A DNA stretch of 64,000 nt from Flagellimonas sediminis (GTDB lineage: Bacteria > Bacteroidota > Bacteroidia > Flavobacteriales > Flavobacteriaceae): assembly GCF_010500845.1 (NCBI RefSeq), contig NZ_JAAAMI010000005.1, positions 62,001 through 126,000 on the forward strand, read 5' to 3'. The notes below the pieces were generated by a model, which searched no databases, had not been told where the DNA came from, and saw only the letters and a list, made by a program, of their open reading frames with translations. The position numbers and the translations under genes are program-made. Position 1 is the first letter of the stretch. Each line of letters begins with the position of its first letter. Of the stretch, positions 35,186 through 43,121 are shown piece after piece.

Positions 35186-36595
35186 TTAGGGCATTACGGC
35201 TTCATCCAAAAGTTTATTCAATTGCTCCTTGGAAAATACCTGTGTCCCTTTAATTACGGAATGGATGTTTCGGGTATTCTCGATATTTTCCAATGGATTG
35301 CCTTCCAAAATTACCAAATCGGATACTTTTCCTTCGGAAATGGTGCCATATCTATCGGTTTGTCCTAAAAATTTGGTCCCGTTATAGGCTGAGGTCCGTA
35401 AAGCCTCCAAAGGAGAAATACCATTTTGGACCATGGCTTGCAGTTCCCCATGCAAGGAAATTCCGGGATAGGTATAGGAGTTGAAGGCCCCACTATCGGA
35501 GCCGGCCAAAAGTTGTACTCCGGCCGTATTCAGGGATTTGGCCAGTTGCCCAAAGAAGGTATCCAGTTCTTTTCTGTTTTTTCTGGCTTCCTCGGAGGCA
35601 TTCATGGCACTTCGGATGCGTCCTTCGTATGTTTTGACGATACCTTCGCCCATGTATTTCAAATAAGGGTCGTTGGCGTGGTCCACTTCGTCCAGATAAC
35701 TCAAGGTTTTGCCAATATGAAGGGTGGGAACAACAAAGACATCATGGTCCTTCAGGGTTTTGAAGGTCACTTGAGCTGTACTGTCGGAATAAGCGCCCAT
35801 TAGCGCAGGCATGGCTCCCCAAAAACCTATTTCAACGTTCTTCAATTTTTCTGTGACATCCAATTCATTGCTGGCACAGCCTTTCATGATGTAATACAGA
35901 TGTTCGATGCCATCCATTCCGGCAGCAATAGTTTTATTCAAAGTAACGGTAAAGGGCATATGACCCGATACAGTGAACCCTCTTTTTTTGGCCTCTACAA
36001 TGGATTTCAAATAATTTTTTCCAGAAATTCGGCTGTCGTAGATCTTTACAAAATCGACCTTAAGTTTCTCCAAGGAATCCAAGGCTTTTACAATATCTTC
36101 ATCCGTTTCCACTTCCAAGGAACCGGCCCAAGTAGCATTGGGGCCATCAATTTTAGGACCTGCCGTAAAAATGGTGGGACCTACCAATTCCTCCGCAGCG
36201 ATCTGGTGCTTCCAGTCCATGACGGAATGGGTCAAGTCACCGCCAGCGTCCCGCACGGTGGTGATGCCATTGGCAATGAAGAGTTTCAGGAAATTCTTGT
36301 TGTTGGCAATCAGGGAATCACCACCCCTTAAATGGATGTGATTGTCCCAAAATCCAGGTAAAACATACTTTCCAGTGGCATCGATAGTGGAATCGGCCCT
36401 TACATTGGTTTTGGTTTCAGCAGCTTCTATGGCGGCAATTTTTCCATTGGAAATGTAAATGTTCTGCAATGCAACCTTGCCTGTTTCCAAATGGATCACA
36501 TGGGCATTGGTTATGGCCAGTTCATAGGTTTCGATGGGTTCGTTTTTACAACCCAAGGCCAACAATAACAGCAAAACAAAAAGAGGTCGAATCAT
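35186..36595 (-). CDS. Amidohydrolase lipoprotein
   Basis: A 469-residue lipoprotein amidohydrolase (lipobox LLALGC, Cys16). The TIM-barrel motifs are YVLPGFWDNHIHLRGGDSL (about 75-93), GITTVRDAGGDLTHSVMDWK, VDFVKIYDSRISG, FTVSGHMPFTV, GMDGIEHLYYIM and LLAGSDSGAFN near the C-terminus, with metal ligands in the expected order. It is divergent from the MFS transporter gene across about 75 bases and cotranscribed with the next amidohydrolase. The pair plus transporter suggests uptake and hydrolysis of a common substrate. Confidence 0.93.
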   Translation of the reverse strand: MIRPLFVLLLLLALGCKNEPIETYELAITNAHVIHLETGKVALQNIYISNGKIAAIEAAETKTNVRADSTIDATGKYVLPGFWDNHIHLRGGDSLIANNKNFLKLFIANGITTVRDAGGDLTHSVMDWKHQIAAEELVGPTIFTAGPKIDGPNATWAGSLEVETDEDIVKALDSLEKLKVDFVKIYDSRISGKNYLKSIVEAKKRGFTVSGHMPFTVTLNKTIAAGMDGIEHLYYIMKGCASNELDVTEKLKNVEIGFWGAMPALMGAYSDSTAQVTFKTLKDHDVFVVPTLHIGKTLSYLDEVDHANDPYLKYMGEGIVKTYEGRIRSAMNASEEARKNRKELDTFFGQLAKSLNTAGVQLLAGSDSGAFNSYTYPGISLHGELQAMVQNGISPLEALRTSAYNGTKFLGQTDRYGTISEGKVSDLVILEGNPLENIENTRNIHSVIKGTQVFSKEQLNKLLDEAVMP

Positions 36596-36669
36596 AGGAA
36601 ATCTGTTTTCACTTTTTAAAGATACCCGATTTTTTATTTTGGGTGCTTTTGGGTATCTCCTCTTTTTTG

Positions 36670-37953
36670 ATGATTTTTAACGAAACACACGTTTTGAAGG
36701 ATACGAAGCCAAGCTGGTTCTATTTAGTATTGTTGATTCTTTCGGGAGAGGCCATTTTTATTCTTCCCTTTGTATTGCCCCGCGTTTTTAGGCCAACCGT
36801 CTTGGATGTGTTGGAGGTCGATAATGTACAATTGGGACTTTGTTTTTCCGTATACGGGCTCGTGGCCATGGGGTCCTATATTTTGGGAGGCCCCTTGGCC
36901 GATAAATATCCGCCCCGAAAATTGATCGCCATTGCATTATGGTTGACCGCCATAGGAGGCTTTTTGTTTGTGCAGTACCCCGATTTGTGGTTGCTTCAAA
37001 TCTTGTACGGTTGGTGGGGCTTTACCACCATCTTCCTTTTTTGGGCGCCCATGATCAAGGCCACACGGGTATGGGGCGGTGCCAATTCACAGGGTAAGGC
37101 GTTCGGTTTTTTGGACGGTGGTCGAGGGTTTACCGGGGCACTGTTCAGTTTGTTGGGCGTGGTGGTTTTTTCCTTTTTCCTATCCGATTATCCCGCTGAT
37201 GCCAGCCTTGGACAGCGTAAGGAAGCGTTTACCTATGTTCTCTATTCATCTTCCGTGATCATCATTTTGATCGGGATTTTGGTTTGGTTTTTTATGAAGA
37301 CCCGGGATACTGGCGAAAAGGAAATTCTCGAACGCATTTCTTGGGAGGATGTCAAACAGGTGTTGAAACTTCCTTCTGTTTGGCTTTTGATGGTGATCAT
37401 TCTTTGTGGTTATGTGGGGTATAAGATCACGGATATCATTTCGCAGTATGCGGAAGAAGTGATGCACTACGATCAAGTGGATGCGGCCAAAGTGGGTACG
37501 CTCTTGCAGTTTCTGAGGCCTGCCACCGGAATTATTTTCGGATTGATAGCGGATCGACTCAAAATTACTTGGTTGTTGGTGGTGAGCTTTGTGTTAACCT
37601 TGTTGGGAGGGCTGCTTTTCGCCAGTGGCATTATTGCCCCGACCACTACGCTGTTGTTCTTTATGTCGGTGGTGGTGATAGCTGCCGGGGTTTATGCTAC
37701 CAGGGCGTTATATTTTGGTGTGATGCAGGTGGGCAAGATTCCATTGACCTTGACCGGTACTGCGGTGGGACTCATTTCATTGGTCGGATATACTCCGGAT
37801 GTGTTCGCCGGTCCGGCCTACGGTATGCTTTTGGACGCCCATCCGGGAGAGGAATTGGGACACCAACATGTGTTTTGGATGTTAAGCGCCTTTGCCTTTA
37901 TCGGGGGAGTTGCGGCCTTGGTCTATCACCGAAAATATGGAAAAACGCCTTAA
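36670..37953 (+). CDS. MFS transporter
   Basis: About 427 residues with twelve predicted membrane helices. The cytoplasmic A-loop motif between helices 2 and 3 is GGPLADKYPPRKLIAIALW (D-K-x-P-P-R-K), and GLIADRLKITWLL is the matching loop in the second half. A GTG upstream adds nine residues; the ATG that gives MIFNETHVLKDTKPSWFYLV was preferred. The substrate is not evident. Divergence from an amidohydrolase lipoprotein gene suggests import of the same peptide-like compound. It ends tail-to-tail with the YdeI gene, sharing the stop sequence TTAA. Confidence 0.9.
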   Translation: MIFNETHVLKDTKPSWFYLVLLILSGEAIFILPFVLPRVFRPTVLDVLEVDNVQLGLCFSVYGLVAMGSYILGGPLADKYPPRKLIAIALWLTAIGGFLFVQYPDLWLLQILYGWWGFTTIFLFWAPMIKATRVWGGANSQGKAFGFLDGGRGFTGALFSLLGVVVFSFFLSDYPADASLGQRKEAFTYVLYSSSVIIILIGILVWFFMKTRDTGEKEILERISWEDVKQVLKLPSVWLLMVIILCGYVGYKITDIISQYAEEVMHYDQVDAAKVGTLLQFLRPATGIIFGLIADRLKITWLLVVSFVLTLLGGLLFASGIIAPTTTLLFFMSVVVIAAGVYATRALYFGVMQVGKIPLTLTGTAVGLISLVGYTPDVFAGPAYGMLLDAHPGEELGHQHVFWMLSAFAFIGGVAALVYHRKYGKTP

Positions 37954-38522
37954 GGGTTTCGGTACTTGATATTTTGATCGGATAGGGCCACGATTTCCTC
38001 AATCCTTTTTTGTCGGGTTTCTTCCCGTTTGGCTTGGTTCAGCCAATAGAGGTAACTTTTTTGTTGTCCACGGGTAAACCCTTGGAAATTCTTGAACGCT
38101 TTCTTGTTCTTGTTGAATGCTAGTTGCAGGTCATTGGGAACCACTCCATTTTCCACATCGTCAAGCACAGTCCAAGACCCATTTTCCTTCGCCAATCGAA
38201 TGGCATCCAGGCCACTTTGGTGCATGAGTTCTTCTGCCATCAATTCCTCTATATGGTCTTTATTGACCTTGCTCCAGGTGCTTTTGGGCTTTCTAGGACA
38301 GAAATACTGTCTTCGCTTTCCATCGCCTAGACTTTTTACGGTGCTATCAATCCAGCCGTAACATAGAGCCACTCGTACTGCTTCTTCCCAACGCATGCTA
38401 TCCATGTGGTGGTCTACTGCATAAAAAATGAGGTGCACTCCATCTACTGTTCGATGGTTTTCATGCAACCATTTCCGCCATTCAGCATCGGAAGCAAAAT
38501 AATGTTCGGTCAGTTCGTCCAA
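37950..38522 (-). CDS. YdeI-family protein (TTG start)
   Basis: A 190-residue cytosolic protein of the YdeI/OmpD-associated family, with YFASDAEWRKWLHENH, WEEAVRVALCYGWIDSTVKS, RRQYFCPRKPKSTWSKVNKD and FTRGQQKSYLYWLNQAKREE. The start must be TTG (just before GACGAACTG): an in-frame TAG lies a few codons upstream and no ATG exists before the conserved core. Only one base separates the M1 peptidase stop from this start, so it is the end of the long minus-strand hydrolase transcript. The function is unknown. Confidence 0.85.
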   Translation of the reverse strand: MDELTEHYFASDAEWRKWLHENHRTVDGVHLIFYAVDHHMDSMRWEEAVRVALCYGWIDSTVKSLGDGKRRQYFCPRKPKSTWSKVNKDHIEELMAEELMHQSGLDAIRLAKENGSWTVLDDVENGVVPNDLQLAFNKNKKAFKNFQGFTRGQQKSYLYWLNQAKREETRQKRIEEIVALSDQNIKYRNP

Positions 38523-38523
38523 A

Positions 38524-40146
38524 TCAACGTTTTTCAGTATCTATATAAAAGTTCTTATCGATGACCAACTCAGGTCCTTCCAATTTTTCCGTTTTCCATT
38601 CCGAATTGGGAAATATCCAATGTTCCTTTTCATCCACAAATAGGCGGATGGGCATATCAAAATCCTCTACAACATTGGTATATCGATACGTCATTTCATT
38701 GCCTTCCATTTTATATTCCAACTTGGGAATCATGGTAGTGCGCAAGTATTGGTTGAAAAAGGCCGAAAGGTCCTTGCCACTTTTTTCACTCAGGTAATTT
38801 TCAATCTGGGCCGAAGTGACGGTTTGATGGTAAAAATCGGTATTCAGTCCACGAAGTATTTGTCTCCAAAGTTCATCATCCTCAACCAATTGACGCAAGG
38901 TGTGCAAGATATTGGCCCCTTTGTAGTACATATCACCAGATCCACTGGTGTTCACATCATAAGGCCCGATTATGGGTTTATCGTTGCGGATATTCGCCCG
39001 GGTACCGATCACATATTCTGCAGATGCCTTGGTACCGAAATGGTAGTCGAGGTACAGGTTTTCTGAATAGGCCGTAAACCCTTCGTGTACCCACATATCG
39101 GCTATGTCCTTGTAGGTTATGTTGTTGGCGAACCATTCATGACCCGATTCGTGGATGATGATAAAATCAAAATTTAAACCCCAACCCGTACCGGAAAGAT
39201 CACGTCCCAAATAGCCATTTTCATATTTGTTGCCATAGGTAACGGAGCTTTGGTGTTCCATGCCCAAATAAGGCACTTCTACGAGTTTAAAACCATCCTC
39301 ATAAAAAGGGTAGGGACCGAACCAATGTTCAAAGGCCCGAAGCATCATATCGGCTTGGGTGAATTGCTTTTTGGCCTTTTCCAGGTTATCGGGCAGCACA
39401 TAAAAGTCCATGTCCAAAGGCCCTTTTTCTCCTTGGTAGGTTTCATGGAAATGGGCATAATGGGCAATGTTCACGTTTACCCCATAGTTGTTGATGGGGT
39501 TGTCCACAAACCAGTGATAGGTTTTGAAATTTCCATTTTCATCTACGCGTTCCAACCGACCGTTGGATACATCCATCAGGTCTTTGGGAACGGTAACGCT
39601 GATGCGCATACTGTCCACTTCATCATACATATGGTCCTTGTTGGGCCACCATACGCTGGCACCTAATCCTTGACAAGATGTGGCCACAAACGGTTGGCCT
39701 TCGGAATCCTCTTTCCATGAAAAACCACCGTCCCATGGCGCTCGAACAGCTTCCCTTGGATGACCGGAGTATTCAATCTTGATTTCATTGAAATCGCCGG
39801 GCACCTGTTTTTTCTTCAGTTGGATGAAATGTGCGTTTCCTTCGGAAGTAAACTTTAATTTTTTACCGTCTTGGGTAATGGCCGAGATTTTCATCGGCTC
39901 CTGGAGGTCAATTTGCAACACATTGGATGCTTTCAACACTTTGTAGCGAACCACATTATAGCCCGATAGGAATTTTTCACTTGGGTCTACCTTTACGTTC
40001 AAATCGTAGTAGTTCAAATCCCACCACTCCCTTTCCGTGGTAATACTGCCTCGAAGGGTATCCTGTCTGGTAAAGTTTTGGGCAGAGCCCGTCCAAGAGG
40101 CCATCAATAAGGCGCTGATGGCAATCAGATATTTGTTGAATTTCAT
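38524..40146 (-). CDS. M1-family zinc aminopeptidase (secreted)
   Basis: A 540-residue exported metallopeptidase (signal peptide to about residue 22). The zinc site is HESGHEWFANN (His332, His336) with the downstream Glu355 in MWVHEGFTAYSENLY, as in M1 gluzincins. The substrate motif GxMEN is GMEHQS (about 295), a usual flavobacterial variant. The N-terminal beta-domain begins WWDLNYYDLNVKVDP. It should release N-terminal residues from peptides. The gene is three bases after the M28 peptidase stop, in the same transcript. Confidence 0.95.
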   Translation of the reverse strand: MKFNKYLIAISALLMASWTGSAQNFTRQDTLRGSITTEREWWDLNYYDLNVKVDPSEKFLSGYNVVRYKVLKASNVLQIDLQEPMKISAITQDGKKLKFTSEGNAHFIQLKKKQVPGDFNEIKIEYSGHPREAVRAPWDGGFSWKEDSEGQPFVATSCQGLGASVWWPNKDHMYDEVDSMRISVTVPKDLMDVSNGRLERVDENGNFKTYHWFVDNPINNYGVNVNIAHYAHFHETYQGEKGPLDMDFYVLPDNLEKAKKQFTQADMMLRAFEHWFGPYPFYEDGFKLVEVPYLGMEHQSSVTYGNKYENGYLGRDLSGTGWGLNFDFIIIHESGHEWFANNITYKDIADMWVHEGFTAYSENLYLDYHFGTKASAEYVIGTRANIRNDKPIIGPYDVNTSGSGDMYYKGANILHTLRQLVEDDELWRQILRGLNTDFYHQTVTSAQIENYLSEKSGKDLSAFFNQYLRTTMIPKLEYKMEGNEMTYRYTNVVEDFDMPIRLFVDEKEHWIFPNSEWKTEKLEGPELVIDKNFYIDTEKR

Positions 40147-40149
40147 TTT

Positions 40150-41484
40150 CTATCTAAATACTTTATTTGGGAAAACCACAGGGCTTTCGTGCCCATCTTT
40201 ACCTACGGAGGCCACTCCAAAGAAATAGTTGTCAAGCACGATGCCTTCCAACACAAATTCTGTCACATTACCTACATATCGGGCATTGTCCCAAGTTGGG
40301 GAAGTAGTGTCCCTCCAATAGATTTTATAGCCAACGGCACCATCTACCTTATTCCAACGCAGCTTGGCATTAGGTTCCACGATACCGCCAATTTCCACAG
40401 TGGTTGGGGCAGGAGGGGCCCATGCAATCGATGCGAGGTTGATGGCGTTTACCGCAGTCAGTTTTTTAGCGTAGCCAAAATTTACGTGCTCCAATTTATC
40501 ACCATATGCAATACCATCCTCCACACGGATGTCCTGATGTTGTTGGGTGTAATTTTCATGCGCCTCCATAATTCGGATGCCTGCAAAGCCAGCATCGTTA
40601 AAAGGTCTATGGTGGCCTCCGCGTCCAAAGCGATCCAATCGGTATACCATCATGGGGTTCATTTCCGGCATATAGGTTTTGGTCGTCGTGTAAACATATC
40701 GTGCCAACTGACGGGAAATGCCATCCACTTCACCACCGTAAAAACGACGGGCATTTCGTTGTTGTTCGGTTTCCGTTGGGGGTACGGGTTCTGAAAAAAT
40801 ACGGAAATCCCGGTTGCTCACCACGCCATCTACACCAGTAATGTTCCCGATCATATCGTTGTTCAGGATGCCTACAATGTCCCATCCTTGTGCCTTGGCA
40901 TACTCGGCCAGTCCTTTTCCGCCATAAAGGCCTTGTTCCTCGCCGGAAAGTCCTACGTAAATAATGCTGCTTTCAAATTTGTATTTGGAAAGAACCCTTG
41001 CCGCTTCAATGGTCCCGGCCATGCCACTGGCGTTGTCGTTGGCACCTGGGGAATCCGAAGTAAAGTTGGCAGGATCACTGACCCTAGAATCGATATCGCC
41101 ACTCATAATGATGTAGCGGTTGGGATATTTGGTCCCTTTCTGTACCGCAACCACGTTTACTACCCAAACATCATGCACGATTCGGGCGTTGTCACCTTTG
41201 GGAACCAGATTTTTTTGATAGAATACCTCCAGACAATCACTGCATTCCGAAGAGATTTTGTCGAACTCCGATTTGATCCATCGGCGAGCGGCGCCAATCC
41301 CACGGGTTTGGGAAATGGTGTCGCTCAAAGTATGTCTGGTACCAAAATTCACCAAAGTGGTCACGTCTTTTTCAATCCGCTCTGCTGAAACGTTGTTGAT
41401 GATGTCATAAATGCGAATATCGGTTTGGGAATAAAGCATCGGGATGCCCATGAGAGCAACCAAAAGCACGGAAAACTTTTTCAT
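40150..41484 (-). CDS. M28-family metallopeptidase with C-terminal fibronectin type III-like domain
   Basis: About 444 residues. The signal peptide VLLVALMGIPMLYSQ fixes the start, 36 codons inside a longer open frame. The M28 catalytic domain has zinc ligands in GDIDSR and DSPGANDNASGMAGTIEAAR, and the Glu pair in VGLSGEEQGLYGGKGLAEYA. A C-terminal fibronectin type III-like domain (about 355-440) contains KLRWNKVDGAVGYKIYWRD and TEFVLEGIVLDNYFFGVASV, which may bind substrate or the cell surface. It is probably an aminopeptidase. It is cotranscribed with the M1 peptidase. Confidence 0.94.
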   Translation of the reverse strand: MKKFSVLLVALMGIPMLYSQTDIRIYDIINNVSAERIEKDVTTLVNFGTRHTLSDTISQTRGIGAARRWIKSEFDKISSECSDCLEVFYQKNLVPKGDNARIVHDVWVVNVVAVQKGTKYPNRYIIMSGDIDSRVSDPANFTSDSPGANDNASGMAGTIEAARVLSKYKFESSIIYVGLSGEEQGLYGGKGLAEYAKAQGWDIVGILNNDMIGNITGVDGVVSNRDFRIFSEPVPPTETEQQRNARRFYGGEVDGISRQLARYVYTTTKTYMPEMNPMMVYRLDRFGRGGHHRPFNDAGFAGIRIMEAHENYTQQHQDIRVEDGIAYGDKLEHVNFGYAKKLTAVNAINLASIAWAPPAPTTVEIGGIVEPNAKLRWNKVDGAVGYKIYWRDTTSPTWDNARYVGNVTEFVLEGIVLDNYFFGVASVGKDGHESPVVFPNKVFR

Positions 41485-41588
41485 TTTAGTAAGGTTTTGT
41501 TTCTGAAAAGCTCGATAGATACTGGAGCGGAATTTCTTATGGTTAATTGAGGTTTTGTTTTGATCCGATGAAAGTAGAAAAAAAGATA

Positions 41589-43121
41589 TCAACGTAAAAA
41601 TGTAACTTTTACAATTTTGCCCTTTTCCACCTCATAAATGGCTACTGCGGAGAATGTGGAGCCGTTTACGGTCACCGATTCCTCATCAATGACCTTGTTG
41701 CCGATAACCATCCTATTTTTTATGGTACAATGCAGATCAGGTGTGTTTTCAAAAAAACTGCCATACTGTGTTTCCATGGCTGTTTTGCCTTCAGAGAAAA
41801 GTTGGTTTGGAAAATTATACAGTTTGATATTTTCTGAATAGGTATCCAAAAAGGCATCAATGTCCCTCGCATTGTAGGCATCCAGTTGTTTTTGAACTAC
41901 TGCCTCGGCATCTGAAATCACTTCTTCTGAAAATATAAATGTCATAGAGGAAATCAATCCGTTGCTTACTTCATAGATTGCCACTTGATGACCTTGGTTA
42001 CCATCAACAAATGCTTTTTCTTCATCAATTATTTTATTGCCAATTGCTATGCGTTTGATCACTTCAACACTTGATGTTTTGGTATTGTTAAAAAACCGTT
42101 CATAATTTTCCAACATCGCATCTTTGCCTTGATACATTTTAATACCTGAAAACCGTTCTACCAAAATATTATCTGTAAAGCAATTCAAAAATGAATTTAA
42201 GTTCCTATTGTTGAACCTATCTACTTGTTGTTCAGCAATCTGTACAGGTGAAATTTCGGATACCAGTGCAAATCGTTTACCGTTTGGACTTAAAGCCATT
42301 CTGGAAATCTGAAAAACCTGGTTTTTGTCAAAAACATAAAAATCTTGCCATTTATTTCCTTGTTTTGGATTATACATAGCAATCCTATTATTGTCAGGAA
42401 CCAAAAGTGATCCATCTGGAAGCCAAATGAAATCGTCAACTTTTAGTAGAAAATTCAGTATATCTTCTGTTTGGCCGGTAAATGGATCTAATGACTTTAG
42501 CGTTGTTTTATCACTTTTGTAATTTGTTTTGTCTAAATAGCTAATGAGGTTTTTGCCCGGAATTTTATGCAACGATCGTCCCACATTTTTTTGAACTGTA
42601 TAATGGCTGTTCTCCTTCAGGTTGATGACCACTAGGTCCATTCGATTTTCAACCAATACTGTTGCGACCAACAGTTCTTTATTCATCCAAACATGGTAAC
42701 CGATCTTTAGATTGGTGATAGGGGTAGAGTTGCCAGTTTTCAGGTCGTATTCATATAGCCGCTGAAGCCCATCCAAATCCAACCGAATGGCGGAAAAAGC
42801 ATTTTTGCCAGGGATTTTCAGTGGGGAATATTCACTTCCGATGGGTGTGTTGGTCAACCATGTGTATTTGCTTCCTTCGTTGATGCTCAATCGAACAATA
42901 TCCGTTTGGTCTTCTCTTGTAGAGGCAAACAAAACGGTATCGTCGTCCCAAAAGGAAGGTTGATTATCGTACCCATCGTTATTGGAAATGTTTTTCGGAT
43001 TGGATAAGAGCGGCATGTCATTCTGGAATGTCAGGTCAAAAAGATACACCTCCGTGTTGGGTTGTGCGTTTAAGAGGATGGTGCCTAACAAATTGACGAT
43101 GATGAAAACTTTGAAACTCAT
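41589..43121 (-). CDS. Secreted beta-propeller protein with two tandem NTF2/SnoaL-like domains
   Basis: A 510-residue exported protein (signal peptide IIVNLLGTILLNAQ). The first 280 residues look like a propeller (DNQPSFWDDDTVLFASTRED, ISRMALSPNGKRFALVSE). The last 230 are two NTF2-like domains (about 285-390 and 400-510) that repeat each other: RIAIGNKIIDEEKAFVDG...VAIYEVSNG against RMVIGNKVIDEESVTVNG...VAIYEVEKG. The combination is unusual and the function is unknown; SnoaL/DUF4440-like domains often bind small ligands. The start overlaps the trehalose synthase stop (ATGA). The stretch looks more AT-rich than its neighbours, so later acquisition is possible. Confidence 0.82.
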   Translation of the reverse strand: MSFKVFIIVNLLGTILLNAQPNTEVYLFDLTFQNDMPLLSNPKNISNNDGYDNQPSFWDDDTVLFASTREDQTDIVRLSINEGSKYTWLTNTPIGSEYSPLKIPGKNAFSAIRLDLDGLQRLYEYDLKTGNSTPITNLKIGYHVWMNKELLVATVLVENRMDLVVINLKENSHYTVQKNVGRSLHKIPGKNLISYLDKTNYKSDKTTLKSLDPFTGQTEDILNFLLKVDDFIWLPDGSLLVPDNNRIAMYNPKQGNKWQDFYVFDKNQVFQISRMALSPNGKRFALVSEISPVQIAEQQVDRFNNRNLNSFLNCFTDNILVERFSGIKMYQGKDAMLENYERFFNNTKTSSVEVIKRIAIGNKIIDEEKAFVDGNQGHQVAIYEVSNGLISSMTFIFSEEVISDAEAVVQKQLDAYNARDIDAFLDTYSENIKLYNFPNQLFSEGKTAMETQYGSFFENTPDLHCTIKNRMVIGNKVIDEESVTVNGSTFSAVAIYEVEKGKIVKVTFLR

